Counted from the stretch's first letter, positions 23,101 through 36,700 are shown. The stretch: 64,000 nt of DNA from Budorcas taxicolor (GCF_023091745.1 NW_026291489.1:186001-250000), one strand, 5' to 3'. Notes: a model not told the origin generated them from the sequence alone. Translations and numbers: made by a program.

Positions 23101-26100
23101 TGCAGCAGTAGTGTCAGGCTTCCTGTCACGTGGATCAAGGGATCTGTGGCTTTCCCTCGAGGCTGTCCCTCGAGGCTTTCCCACGAGGCTTTCCCACAGG
23201 GCTGTGCCACGTGCCACCTTGGTGTGAGTCGATCCTCGGCGTGAAAGACGAGCCGGTGAAGGGAAAAGAGGTTCCTCTGGAATGGACTGAGACATCTGGG
23301 GGACTCTTGGAATGGTGGCACGACCCTGGAGTTCCTCTCGCCGTTCCTGTTGAGAGGGCCTCCTCTTGAGATGCGACGGGAAGGCCGGGAACTCTTTCCC
23401 GACGAAGCAGGGAAAGGATCCCTCATCTCGAGCTACGAGGCGGAAACGGGGCTCCTCTGGATGTGGGCGGGGCCCTCGTGATTCCTCTCGAGTGGAGACG
23501 GGTATGTCGGGGAACTTCTTGATTTGCACCAAGGGTGTGAAGGACCCTTTCGAAGTTCCAGAGGTGAGGTGTGATCAGCCTCGAGACGCCTCAGCGGAAA
23601 TGGGCCTCATCTCGCCTGGAGGGGAGAACCTCCTGGATTTTCTCGAGTTGCGGCAGGTCTTCTCGAGTTACGACGGGGACCTCAGGGATCCGCTCTGGTG
23701 GCCTCAGGAAAGGCCAGTCCCCAAGCGAGTTGCTAGGGGACCTCTCAGGATTCCTCTCCCGTCCATGCCAGGGCCTCAGTCCTTGTGTGGAGTCGGGGCC
23801 GGAACCTGAGTATTCCTCTCCAGTTTGACATGGATCGTGGGGTGCTTCTGAGTCTCCCCAGGGGAGTCAGGCCTCGTCTCGAGTGGGGGCATGCACGTGC
23901 GCTTTCCTCCCGAGCTGCAGCAGTAGTGTCACGCTTCCTGTCACGTGGATCAAGGGATCTGTGGCTTTCCCTCGAGGCTGTCCCTCGAGGCTTTCCCACG
24001 AGGCTTTCCCACAGGGCTGTGCCACGTGCCACCTTGGTGTGAGTCGATCCTCGGCGTGAAAGACGAGCCGGTGAAGGGAAAAGAGGTTCCTCTGGAATGG
24101 ACTGAGACATCTGGGGGACTCTTGGAATGGTGGCACGACCCTGGGGTTCCTCTCGCCGTTCCTGTTGAGAGGGCCTTCTCTTGAGATGCGACGGGAACGC
24201 CGGGAACTCTTTCCCGACGAAGCAGGGAAAGGATCCCTCATCTCGAGCTACGAGGCGGAAACGGGGCTCCTCTGGATGTGGGCGGGGCCCTCGTGATTCC
24301 TCTAGAGTGGAGACGGGTATGTCGGGGAACTTCTTGATTTGCACCAAGGGTGTGAAGGACCCTTTCGAAGTTCCAGAGGTGAGGTGTGATCAGCCTCGAG
24401 ACGCCTCAGCGGAAATGGGCCTCATCTCGCCTGGAGGGGAGAACCTCCTGGATTTTCTCGAGTTGCGGCAGGTCTTCTCGAGTTACGACGGGGACCTCAG
24501 GGACCCGCTCGGGTGGCCTCAGGAAAGGCCAGTCCCCATGCGAGTTGCTAGGGGACCTCTAGGGATTCCTCTCCCGTCCATGCCGGGGCCTCAGTCCTTG
24601 TGTGGAGTCGGGGCCGGAACCTGAGGATTCCTCTCCAGTTTGACATGGATCTTGGGGTGCTTCTGAGTCTCCCCCAGGGGAGTCAGGCCTCGTCTCGATT
24701 GGGGGCATGCACGTGCGCTTTCCTCCCGAGCTGCAGCAGTAGTGTCACGCTTCCTGTCACGTGGATCAAGGGATCTGTGGCTTTCCCTCGAGGCTGTCCC
24801 TCGAGGCTTTCCCACGAGGCTTTCCCACAGGGCTGTGCCACGTGCCCCCTTGGTGTGAGTCGATCCTCGGCGTGAAAGACGAGCCGGTGAAGGGAAAAGA
24901 GGTTCCTCTGGAATGGACTGAGACATCTCGGGGACTCTTGGAATGGTGGCACGACCCTGGAGTTCCTCTCGCCGTTCCTGTTGAGAGGGCCTCCTCTTGA
25001 GATGCGACGGGAACGCCGGGAACTCTTTCCCGACGAAGCAGGGAAAGGATCCCTCATGTCGAGCTACGAGGCGGAAACGGGGCTCCTCTGGATGTGGGCG
25101 GGACCCTCGTGATTCCTCTCGAGTGGAGACGGGTATGTCGGGGAACTTCTTGATTTGCACCAAGGGTGTGAAGGAGCCTTTCGAAGTTCCAGAGGTGAGG
25201 TGTGATCAGCCTCGAGACGCCTCAGCGGAAATGGGCCTCATCTCGCCTGGAGGGGAGAACCTCCTGGATTTTCTCGAGTTGCGGCAGGTCTTCTCGAGTT
25301 ACGACGGGGACCTCAGGGACCCGCTCTGGTGGCCTCAGGAAAGGCCAGTCCCCATGCGAGTTGCTAGGGGACCGCTCGGGATTCCTCTCCCGTCCATGCC
25401 GGGGCCTCAGTCCTTGTGTGGAGTCGGGGCCGGAACCTGAGGATTCCTCTCCAGTGTTGCCATGGATCTTGGGGTGCTTCTGAGTCTCCCCAGGGGAGTC
25501 AGGCCTCGTCTCGAGTGGGGGCATGCACGTGCGCTTTCCTCCCGAGCTGCAGCAGTAGTGTCACGCTTCCTGTCACGTGGATCAAGGGATCTGTGGCTTT
25601 CCCTCGAGGCTGTCCCTCGAGGCTTTCCCACGAGGCTTTCCCACAGGGCTGTGCCACGTGCCACCTTGGTGTGAGTCGATCCTCGGCGTGAAAGACGAGC
25701 CGGTGAAGGGAAAAGAGGTTCCTCTGGAATGGACTGAGACATCTGGGGGACTCTTGGAATGGTGGCACGACCCTGGAGTTCCTCTCGCCGTTCCTGTTGA
25801 GAGGGCCTCCTCTTGAGATGCGACGGGAACGCCGGGAACTCTTTCCCGACGAAGCAGGGAAAGGATCCCTCATCTCGAGCTACGAGGCGGAATCGGGGCT
25901 CCTCTGGATGTGGGCGGGACCCTCGTGATTCCGCTCGAGTGGAGACGGGTATGTCGGGGAACTTCTTGATTTGCACCAAGGGTGTGAAGGAGCCTTTCGA
26001 AGTTCCAGAGGTGAGGTGTGATCAGCCTCGAGACGCCTCAGCGGAAATGGGCCTCATCTCGCCTGGAGGGGAGAACCTCCTGGATTTTCTCGAGTTGCGG

Positions 26101-28732
26101 CAGGTGTTCTCGAGTTACGACGGGGACCTCAGGGACCCGCTCTGGTGGCCTCAGGAAAGGCCAGTCCCCATGCGAGTTGCTAGGGGACCTCTCGGGATTC
26201 CTCTCCCGTCCATGCCGGGGCCTCAGTCCTTGTGTGGAGTCGGGGCCGGAACCTGAGGATTCCTCTCCAGTGTTGCCATGGATCTTGGGGTGCTTCTGAG
26301 TCTCCCCAGGGGAGTCAGGCCTCGTCTCGAGTGGGGGCATGCACGTGCGCTTTCCTCCCGAGCTGCAGCAGTAGTGTCACGCTTCCTGTCACGTGGATCA
26401 AGGGATCTGTGGCTTTCCCTCGAGGCTGTCCCTCGAGGCTTTCCCACGAGGCTTTCCCACAGGGCTGTGCCACGTGCCACCTTGGTGTGAGTCGATCCTC
26501 GGCGTGAAAGACGAGCCGGTGAAGGGAAAAGAGGTTCCTCTGGAATGGACTGAGACATCTGGGGGACTCTTGGAATGGTGGCACGACCCTGGAGTTCCTC
26601 TCGCCGTTCCTGTTGAGAGGGCCTCCTCTTGAGATGCGACGGGAACGCCGGGAACTCTTTCCCGACGAAGCAGGGAAAGGATCCCTCATCTCGAGCTACG
26701 AGGCGGAAACGGGGCTCCTCTGGATGTGGGCGGGACCCCTCGTGATTCCGCTCGAGTGGAGACGGGTATGTCGGGGAACTTCTTGATTTGCACCAAGGGT
26801 GTGAAGGAGCCTTTCGAAGTTCCAGAGGTGAGGTGTGATCAGCCTCGAGACGCCTCAGCGGAAATGGGCCTCATCTCGCCTGGAGGGGAGAACCTCCTGG
26901 ATTTTCTCGAGTTGCGGCAGGTGTTCTCGAGTTACGACGGGGACCTCAGGGACCCGCTCTGGTGGCCTCAGGAAAGGCCAGTCCCCATGCGAGTTGCTAG
27001 GGGACCTCTCGGGATTCCTCTCCCGTCCATGCCGGGGCCTCAGTCCTTGTGTGGAGTCGGGGCCGGAACCTGAGGATTCCTCTCCAGTGTTGCCATGGAT
27101 CTTGGGGTGCTTCTGAGTCTCCCCAGGGGAGTCAGGCCTCGTCTCGAGTGGGGGCATGCACGTGCGCTTTCCTCCCGAGCTGCAGCAGTAGTGTCACGCT
27201 TCCTGTCACGTGGATCAAGGGATCTGTGGCTTTCCCTCGAGGCTGTCCCTCGAGGCTTTCCCACGAGGCTTTCCCACAGGGCTGTGCCACGTGCCACCTT
27301 GGTGTGAGTCGATCCTCGGCGTGAAAGACGAGCCGGTGAAGGGAAAAGAGGTTCCTCTGGAATGGACTGAGACATCTGGGGGACTCTTGGAATGGTGGCA
27401 CGACCCTGGAGTTCCTCTCGCCGTTCCTGTTGAGAGGGCCTCCTCTTGAGATGCGACGGGAACGCCGGGAACTCTTTCCCGACGAAGCAGGGAAAGGATC
27501 CCTCATGTCGAGCTACGAGGCGGAAACGGGGCTCCTCTGGATGTGGGCGGGACCCTCGTGATTCCTCTCGAGTGGAGACGGGTATGTCGGGGAACTTCTT
27601 GATTTGCACCAAGGGTGTGAAGGAGCCTTTCGAAGTTCCAGAGGTGAGGTGTGATCAGCCTCGAGACGCCTCAGCGGAAATGGGCCTCATCTCGCCTGGA
27701 GGGGAGAACCTCCTGGATTTTCTCGAGTTGCGGCAGGTCTTCTCGAGTTACGACGGGGACCTCAGGGACCCGCTCTGGTGGCCTCAGGAAAGGCCAGTCC
27801 CCATGCGAGTTGCTAGGGGGACCTCTCGGGATTCCTCTCCCGTCCATGCCGGGGCCTCAGTCCTTGTGTGGAGTCGGGGCCGGAACCTGAGGATTCCTCT
27901 CCAGTGTTGCCATGGATCTTGGGGTGCTTCTGAGTCTCCCCAGGGGAGTCAGGCCTCGTCTCGAGTGGGGGCATGCACGTGCGCTTTCCTCCCGAGCTGC
28001 AGCAGTAGTGTCACGCTTCCTGTCACGTGGATCAAGGGATCTGTGGCTTTCCCTCGAGGCTGTCCCTCGAGGCTTTCCCACGAGGCTTTCCCACAGGGCT
28101 GTGCCACGTGCCACCTTTGTGTGAGTCGATCCTCGGCGTGAAAGACGAGCCGGTGAAGGGAAAAGAGGTTCCTCTGGAATGGACTGAGACATCTGGGGGA
28201 CTCTTGGAATGGTGGCACGACCCTGGAGTTCCTCTCGCCGTTCCTGTTGAGAGGGCCTCCTCTTGAGATGCGACGGGAACGCCGGGAACTCTTTCCCGAC
28301 GAAGCAGGGAAAGGATCCCTCATCTCGAGCTACGAGGCGGAAACGGGGCTCCTCTGGATGTGGGCGGGACCCTCGTGATTCCGCTCGAGTGGAGACGGGT
28401 ATGTCGGGGAACTTCTTGATTTGCACCAAGGGTGTGAAGGAGCCTTTCGAAGTTCCAGAGGTGAGGTGTGATCAGCCTCGAGACGCCTCAGCGGAAATGG
28501 GCCTCATCTCGCCTGGAGGGGAGAACCTCCTGGATTTTCTCGAGTTGCGGCAGGTCTTCTCGAGTTACGACGGGGACCTCAGGGACCCGCTCTGGTGGCC
28601 TCAGGAAAGGCCAGTCCCCATGCGAGTTGCTAGGGGACCTCTCGGGATTCCTCTCCCGTCCATGCCGGGGCCTCAGTCCTTGTGTGGAGTCGGGGCCGGA
28701 ACCTGAGGATTCCTCTCCAGTGTTGTCATGGA
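20174..28732 (+). repeat. 13-monomer unit, copy A (high-identity part)
   Basis: This 8,559-bp segment matches 30,784-39,338 almost perfectly at an offset of 10,609 falling to 10,606 bp (13 monomers). Shared private variants include TTTCCACCAAGGTTGTG, CTCGTGGGGCC, GATGGCTAGG, GATTGTCTCG, GCGGTAGGTC, CCCAAGCGAG, CTCTAGAGTGG and GGAATCGGGG. By eye the two copies differ by two substitutions (21,569 and 22,548) and five one-base indels. All five indels are C- or G-run changes in this copy: gains near 22,275, 24,671, 26,736 and 27,816, and a loss near 22,379. The offset drift is the net effect of these. Confidence 0.85.
25441..26256 (+). repeat. Representative 816-bp core monomer
   Basis: This unit runs from the GGATTCCTCT after one ACCTGA to the end of the next ACCTGA and is close to the majority sequence. 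Counted by eye, it has 495 G+C of 816 (60.7%) and 52 CpG dinucleotides, an observed/expected ratio near 0.7. It contains five CTCGAG hexamers, three CACGTG hexamers, a tandem 13-bp repeat (GAGGCTTTCCCAC twice) and a near-palindrome CTCCCCAGGGGAG that could form a short hairpin. No open frame here has a credible start context or a recognisable domain. Core monomers elsewhere differ from this one by only a few bases each. Confidence 0.9.
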
Positions 28733-30783
28733 TCTTGGGGTGCTTCTGAGTCTCCCCAGGGGAGTCAGGCCTCGTCTCGAGTGGGGGCATGCACGTGCGC
28801 TTTCCTCCCGAGCTGCAGCAGTAGTGTCACGCTTCCTGTCACGTGGATCAAGGGATCTGTGGCTTTCCCTCGAGGCTGTCCCTCGAGGCTTTCCCCACGT
28901 GGCTTTCCCACAGGGCTGTGCCACGTGCCCCCTTGGTGTGAGTCGATCCTCGGCGTGAAAGACGAGCCGGTGAAGGGAAAAGAGGTTCCTCTGGAATGGA
29001 CTGAGACATCTCGGGGACTCTTGGAATGGTGGCACGACCCTGGAGTTCCTCTCGCCGTTCCTGTTGAGAGGGCCTCCTCTTGAGATGCGACGGGAACGCC
29101 GGGAACTCTTTCCCGACGAAGCAGGGAAAGGATCCCTCATGTCGAGCTACGAGGCGGAAACGGGGCTCCTCTGGATGTGGGCGTGACCCTCGTGATTCCT
29201 CTCGAGTGGAGACGGGTATGTCGGGGAACTTCTTGATTTGCACCAAGGGTGTGAAGGAGCCTTTCGAAGTTCCAGAGGTGAGGTGTGATCAGCCTCGAGA
29301 CGCCTCAGCGGAAATGGGCCTCATCCTGCCTGGAGGGCAGAACCTCCTGGATTTTCTCGAGTTGCGGCAGGTCTTCTCGAGTTACGACGGGGACCGCAGG
29401 GACCCGCTCTGGTGGCCTCAGGAAAGGCCAGTCCCCATGCGAGTTGCTAGGGGACCTCTCGGGATTCCTCTCCCGTCCATGCCGGGGCCTCAGTCCTTGT
29501 GTGGAGTCGGGGCCGGAACCTGAGGATTCCTCTCCAGTGTTGCCATGGATCTTGGGGTGCTTCTGAGTCTCCCCAGGGGAGTCAGGCCTCGTCTCGAGTG
29601 GGGGCATGCACGTGCGCTTTCCTCCCGAGCTGCAGCAGTAGTGTCACGCTTCCTGTCACGTGGATCAAGGGATCTGTGGCTTTCCCTCGAGGCTGTCCCT
29701 CGAGGCTTTCCCACGAGGCTTTCCCACAGGGCTGTGCCACGTGCCACCTTGGTGTGAGTCGATCCTCGGCGTGAAAGACGAGCCGGTGAAGGGAAAAGAG
29801 GTTCCTCTGGAATGGACTGAGACATCTGGGGGACTCTTGGAATGGTGGCACGACCCTGGAGTTCCTCTCGCCGTTCTTGTTGAGAGGGCCTCCTCTTGAG
29901 ATGCGACGGGAACTCCGGGAACTCTTTCCCGACTTTGCAGGGAAAGGATCCCTCATCTCGAGCTACGAGGCGGAAACGGGGCTCCTCTGGATGTGGGCGG
30001 GACCCCTCGTGATTCCTCTCGAGTGGAGACGGGTATGTCGGGGAACTTCTTGATTTGCACCAAGGGTGTGAAGGAGCCTTTCGAAGTTCCAGAGGTGAGG
30101 TGTGATCAGCCTCGAGACGCCTCAGCGGAAATGGGCCTCATCTCGCCTGGAGGGGAAAACCTCCTGGATTTTCTCGAGTTGCGGCAGGTCTTCTCGAGTT
30201 ACGACGGGGACCTCAGGGATCCGCTCTGGTGGCCTCAGGAAAGGCCAGTCCCCATGCGAGTTGCTAGGGGACCTCTCGGGATTCCTCTCCCGTCCATGCC
30301 GGGGCCTCAGTCCTTGTGTGGAGTCGGGGCCGGAACCTGAGGATTCCTCTCCAGTGTGACATGGATCTTGGGGTGCTTCTGAGACTCCCCAGGGGAGTCA
30401 GGCCTCGTCTCGAGTTGGGGCATGCACGTGCGCTTTCCTCCCGAGCTGCAGCAGTAGTGTCACTCTTCCTGTCACGTGGATCAAGGGATCTGTGGCTTTC
30501 CCTCGAGGCTGTCCCTCGAGGCTTTCCCACGAGGCTTTCCCACAGGGCTGTGCCACGTGCCACCTTGGTGTGAGTCGATCCTCGGCGTGAAAGACGAGCC
30601 GGTGAAGGGAAAAGAGGTTCCTCTGGAATGGACTGAGACATCTGGGGGACTCTTGGAATGGTGGCACGACCCTGGAGTTCCTCTCGCCGTTCCTGTTGAG
30701 AGGGCCTCCTCTTGAGATGCGACGGGAACGCCGGGAACTCTTTCCCGACGAAGCAGGGAAAGGATCCCTCATCTCGAGCTAAG
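28733..30783 (+). repeat. Tail of 13-monomer unit A, diverged from its counterpart in B
   Basis: This tail corresponds in register to 39,339 to about 41,390. Shared markers are GTTGTCATGG at the start, CATCCTGCCTGG (29,325 and 39,930), GACTTTGCAG (29,934 and 40,539) and AGGGATCCGCTC (30,215 and 40,820). Many other sites differ: A has CCCACGTGG, GCCCCCTTGG, ACATCTCGGGG and CATGTCGAGC between 28,893 and 29,140, where B has core sequence. Those A-specific variants match the monomer at 24,810-25,066, suggesting local copying from another monomer. Confidence 0.6.
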
Positions 30784-33700
30784 AGGCGGAAACGGGGCTC
30801 CTCTGGATGTGGGCGGGACCCTCGTGATTCCGCTCGAGTGGAGACGGGTATGTCGGGGAACTTCTTGATTTCCACCAAGGTTGTGAAGGAGCCTTTCGAA
30901 GTTCCAGAGGTGAGGTGTGATCAGCCTCGAGACGCCTCAGCGGAAATGGGCCTCATCTCGCCTGGAGGGGAGAACCTCCTGGATTTTCTCGAGTTGCGGC
31001 AGGTCTTCTCGAGTTACGACGGGGACCTCAGGGACCCGCTCGTGGGGCCTCAGGAAAGGCCAGTCCCCATGCGAGTTGCTAGGGGACCTCTCGGGATTCC
31101 TCTCCCGTCCATGCCGGGGCCTCAGTCCTTGTGTGGAGTCGGGGCCGGAACCTGAGGATTCCTCTCCAGTGTGACATGGATCTTGGGGTGCTTCTGAGAC
31201 TCCCCAGGGGAGTCAGGCCTCGTCTCGAGTGGGGGCATGCACGTGCGCTTTCCTCCCGAGCTGCAGCAGTAGTGTCACTCTTCCTGTCACGTGGATCAAG
31301 GGATCTGTGGCTTTCCCTCGAGGCTGTCCCTCGAGGCTTTCCCACGAGGCTTTCCCATAGGGCTGTGCCACGTGCCACCTTGGTGTGAGTCGATCCTCGG
31401 CGTGAAAGACGAGCCGGTGAAGGGAAAAGAGGTTCCTCTGGAATGGACTGAGACATCTGGGGGACTCTTGGAATGGTGGCACGACCCTGGAGTTCCTCTC
31501 GCCGTTCCTGTTGAGAGGGCCTCCTCTTGAGATGCGACGGGAACGCCGGGAACTCTTTCCCGACGAAGCAGGGAAAGGATCCCTCATCTCGAGCTACGAG
31601 GCGGAAACGGGGCTCCTCTGGATGTGGGCGGGACCCTCGTGATTCCTCTCGAGTGGAGATGGCTAGGTCGGGGAACTTCTGGATTTGCACCAAGGGTGTG
31701 AAGGAGCCTTTCGAAGTTCCAGAGGTGAGGTGTGATCAGCCTCGAGACGCCTCAGCGGAAATGGGCCTCATCTCGCCTGGAGGGGAGAACCTCCTGGATT
31801 TTCTCGAGTTGCGGCAGGTCTTCTCGAGTTACGACGGGGACCTCAGGGACCCGCTCTGGTGGCCTCAGGAAAGGCCAGTCCCCATGCGAGTTGCTAGGGG
31901 ACCTCTCGGGATTCCTCTCCCGTCCATGCCGGGGCCTCAGTCCTTGTGTGGAGTCGGGGCCGGAACCTGAGGATTCCTCTCCAGTGTTGCCATGGATCTT
32001 GGGGTGCTTCTGAGTCTCCCCAGGGGAGTCAGGCCTCGTCTCGAGTGGGGGCATGCACGTGCGCTTTCCTCCCGAGCTGCAGCAGTAGTGTCACGCTTCC
32101 TGTCACGTGGATCAAGGGATCTGTGGCTTTCCCTCGAGGCTGTCCCTCGAGGCTTTCCCACGAGGCTTTCCCACAGGGCTGTGCCACGTGCCACCTTGGT
32201 GTGAGTCGATCCTCGGCGTGAAAGACGAGCCGGTGAAGGGAAAAGAGGTTCCTCTGGAATGGACTGAGACATCTGGGGGACTCTTGGAATGGTGGCACGA
32301 CCCTGGAGTTCCTCTCGCCGTTCCTGTTGAGAGGGCCTCCTCTTGAGATGCGACGGGAAGGCCGGGAACTCTTTCCCGACGAAGCAGGGAAAGGATCCCT
32401 CATCTCGAGCTACGAGGCGGAAACGGGGCTCCTCTGGATGTGGGCGGGACCCTCGTGATTCCTCTCGAGTGGAGACGGGTATGTCGGGGAACTTCTTGAT
32501 TTGCACCAAGGGTGTGAAGGAGCCTTTCGAAGTTCCAGAGGTGAGGTGTGATCAGCCTCGAGACGCCTCAGCAGAAATGGGCCTCATCTCGCCTGGAGGG
32601 GAGAACCTCCTGGATTGTCTCGAGTTGCGGCAGGTCTTCTCGAGTTACGACGGGGACCTCAGGGACCCGCTCTGGTGGCCTCAGGAAAGGCCAGTCCCCA
32701 TGCGAGTTGCTAGGGGACCTCTCGGGATTCCTCTCCCATCGATGCCGGGGCCTCAGTCCTTGTGTGGAGTCGGGGCCGGAACCTGAGGATTCCTCTCCAG
32801 TGTTGCCATGGATCTTGGGGTGCTTCTGAGTCTCCCCAGGGGAGTCAGGCCTCGTCTCGAGTGGCGGCATGCACGTGCGCTTTCCTCCCGAGCTGCAGCA
32901 GTATTGTCACGCTTCCTGTCCTGTGGATCAAGGGATCTGTGTCTTTCCCTCGAGGCTGTCCCTCGAGGCTTTCCCACGAGGCTTTCCCACAGGGCTGTGC
33001 CACGTGCCACCTTGGTGTGAATCGATCCTCGGCGTGAAAGACGAGCCGGTGAAGGGAAAAGAGGTTCCTCTGGAATGGACTGAGACATCTGGGGGACTCT
33101 TGGAATGGTGGCACGACCCTGGAGTTCCTCTCGCCGTTTCTGTTGAGAGGGCCTCCTCTTGAGATGCGACGGGAACGCCGGGAACTCTTTCCCGACGAAG
33201 CAGGGAAAGGATCCCTCATCTCGAGCTACGAGGCGGAAACGGGGCTCCTCTGGATGTGGGCGGGACCCTCGTGATTCCGCTCGAGTGGAGACGGGTATGT
33301 CGGGGAACTTCTTGATTTGCACCAAGGGTGTGAAGGAGCCTTTTGAAGTTCCAGAGGTGAGGTGTGATCAGCCTCGAGACGCCTCAGCGGAAATGGGCCT
33401 CATCTCGCCTGGAGGGGAGAACCTCCTGGATTTTCTCGAGTTGCGGTAGGTCTTCTCGAGTTACGACGGGGACCTCAGGGACCCGCTCTGGTGGCCTCAG
33501 GAAAGGCCAGTCCCCATGCGAGTTGCTAGGGGACCTCTCGGGATTCCTCTCCCGTCCATGCCGGGGCCTCAGTCCTTGTGTGGAGTCGGGGCCGGAACCT
33601 GAGGATTCCTCTCCAGTGTTGCCATGGATCTTGGGGTGCTTCTGAGTCTCCCCAGGGGAGTCAGGCCTCGTCTCGTGTGGGGGCATGCACGTGCGCTTTC

Positions 33701-36700
33701 CTCCCGAGCTGCAGCAGTAGTGTCAGGCTTCCTGTCACGTGGATCAAGGGATCTGTGGCTTTCCCTCGAGGCTGTCCCTCGAGGCTTTCCCACGAGGCTT
33801 TCCCACAGGGCTGTGCCACGTGCCACCTTGGTGTGAGTCGATCCTCGGCGTGAAAGACGAGCCGGTGAAGGGAAAAGAGGTTCCTCTGGAATGGACTGAG
33901 ACATCTGGGGGACTCTTGGAATGGTGGCACGACCCTGGAGTTCCTCTCGCCGTTCCTGTTGAGAGGGCCTCCTCTTGAGATGCGACGGGAAGGCCGGGAA
34001 CTCTTTCCCGACGAAGCAGGGAAAGGATCCCTCATCTCGAGCTACGAGGCGGAAACGGGGCTCCTCTGGATGTGGGCGGGGCCCTCGTGATTCCTCTCGA
34101 GTGGAGACGGGTATGTCGGGGAACTTCTTGATTTGCACCAAGGGTGTGAAGGACCCTTTCGAAGTTCCAGAGGTGAGGTGTGATCAGCCTCGAGACGCCT
34201 CAGCGGAAATGGGCCTCATCTCGCCTGGAGGGGAGAACCTCCTGGATTTTCTCGAGTTGCGGCAGGTCTTCTCGAGTTACGACGGGGACCTCAGGGATCC
34301 GCTCTGGTGGCCTCAGGAAAGGCCAGTCCCCAAGCGAGTTGCTAGGGGACCTCTCAGGATTCCTCTCCCGTCCATGCCAGGGCCTCAGTCCTTGTGTGGA
34401 GTCGGGGCCGGAACCTGAGTATTCCTCTCCAGTTTGACATGGATCGTGGGGTGCTTCTGAGTCTCCCCAGGGGAGTCAGGCCTCGTCTCGAGTGGGGGCA
34501 TGCACGTGCGCTTTCCTCCCGAGCTGCAGCAGTAGTGTCACGCTTCCTGTCACGTGGATCAAGGGATCTGTGGCTTTCCCTCGAGGCTGTCCCTCGAGGC
34601 TTTCCCACGAGGCTTTCCCACAGGGCTGTGCCACGTGCCACCTTGGTGTGAGTCGATCCTCGGCGTGAAAGACGAGCCGGTGAAGGGAAAAGAGGTTCCT
34701 CTGGAATGGACTGAGACATCTGGGGGACTCTTGGAATGGTGGCACGACCCTGGGGTTCCTCTCGCCGTTCCTGTTGAGAGGGCCTTCTCTTGAGATGCGA
34801 CGGGAACGCCGGGAACTCTTTCCCGACGAAGCAGGGAAAGGATCCCTCATCTCGAGCTACGAGGCGGAAACGGGGCTCCTCTGGATGTGGGCGGGGCCCT
34901 CGTGATTCCTCTAGAGTGGAGACGGGTATGTCGGGGAACTTCTTGATTTGCACCAAGGGTGTGAAGGACCCTTTCGAAGTTCCAGAGGTGAGGTGTGATC
35001 AGCCTCGAGACGCCTCAGCGGAAATGGGCCTCATCTCGCCTGGAGGGGAGAACCTCCTGGATTTTCTCGAGTTGCGGCAGGTCTTCTCGAGTTACGACGG
35101 GGACCTCAGGGACCCGCTCGGGTGGCCTCAGGAAAGGCCAGTCCCCATGCGAGTTGCTAGGGGACCTCTAGGGATTCCTCTCCCGTCCATGCCGGGGCCT
35201 CAGTCCTTGTGTGGAGTCGGGGCCGGAACCTGAGGATTCCTCTCCAGTTTGACATGGATCTTGGGGTGCTTCTGAGTCTCCCCAGGGGAGTCAGGCCTCG
35301 TCTCGATTGGGGGCATGCACGTGCGCTTTCCTCCCGAGCTGCAGCAGTAGTGTCACGCTTCCTGTCACGTGGATCAAGGGATCTGTGGCTTTCCCTCGAG
35401 GCTGTCCCTCGAGGCTTTCCCACGAGGCTTTCCCACAGGGCTGTGCCACGTGCCCCCTTGGTGTGAGTCGATCCTCGGCGTGAAAGACGAGCCGGTGAAG
35501 GGAAAAGAGGTTCCTCTGGAATGGACTGAGACATCTCGGGGACTCTTGGAATGGTGGCACGACCCTGGAGTTCCTCTCGCCGTTCCTGTTGAGAGGGCCT
35601 CCTCTTGAGATGCGACGGGAACGCCGGGAACTCTTTCCCGACGAAGCAGGGAAAGGATCCCTCATGTCGAGCTACGAGGCGGAAACGGGGCTCCTCTGGA
35701 TGTGGGCGGGACCCTCGTGATTCCTCTCGAGTGGAGACGGGTATGTCGGGGAACTTCTTGATTTGCACCAAGGGTGTGAAGGAGCCTTTCGAAGTTCCAG
35801 AGGTGAGGTGTGATCAGCCTCGAGACGCCTCAGCGGAAATGGGCCTCATCTCGCCTGGAGGGGAGAACCTCCTGGATTTTCTCGAGTTGCGGCAGGTCTT
35901 CTCGAGTTACGACGGGGACCTCAGGGACCCGCTCTGGTGGCCTCAGGAAAGGCCAGTCCCCATGCGAGTTGCTAGGGGACCGCTCGGGATTCCTCTCCCG
36001 TCCATGCCGGGGCCTCAGTCCTTGTGTGGAGTCGGGGCCGGAACCTGAGGATTCCTCTCCAGTGTTGCCATGGATCTTGGGGTGCTTCTGAGTCTCCCCA
36101 GGGGAGTCAGGCCTCGTCTCGAGTGGGGGCATGCACGTGCGCTTTCCTCCCGAGCTGCAGCAGTAGTGTCACGCTTCCTGTCACGTGGATCAAGGGATCT
36201 GTGGCTTTCCCTCGAGGCTGTCCCTCGAGGCTTTCCCACGAGGCTTTCCCACAGGGCTGTGCCACGTGCCACCTTGGTGTGAGTCGATCCTCGGCGTGAA
36301 AGACGAGCCGGTGAAGGGAAAAGAGGTTCCTCTGGAATGGACTGAGACATCTGGGGGACTCTTGGAATGGTGGCACGACCCTGGAGTTCCTCTCGCCGTT
36401 CCTGTTGAGAGGGCCTCCTCTTGAGATGCGACGGGAACGCCGGGAACTCTTTCCCGACGAAGCAGGGAAAGGATCCCTCATCTCGAGCTACGAGGCGGAA
36501 TCGGGGCTCCTCTGGATGTGGGCGGGACCCTCGTGATTCCGCTCGAGTGGAGACGGGTATGTCGGGGAACTTCTTGATTTGCACCAAGGGTGTGAAGGAG
36601 CCTTTCGAAGTTCCAGAGGTGAGGTGTGATCAGCCTCGAGACGCCTCAGCGGAAATGGGCCTCATCTCGCCTGGAGGGGAGAACCTCCTGGATTTTCTCG

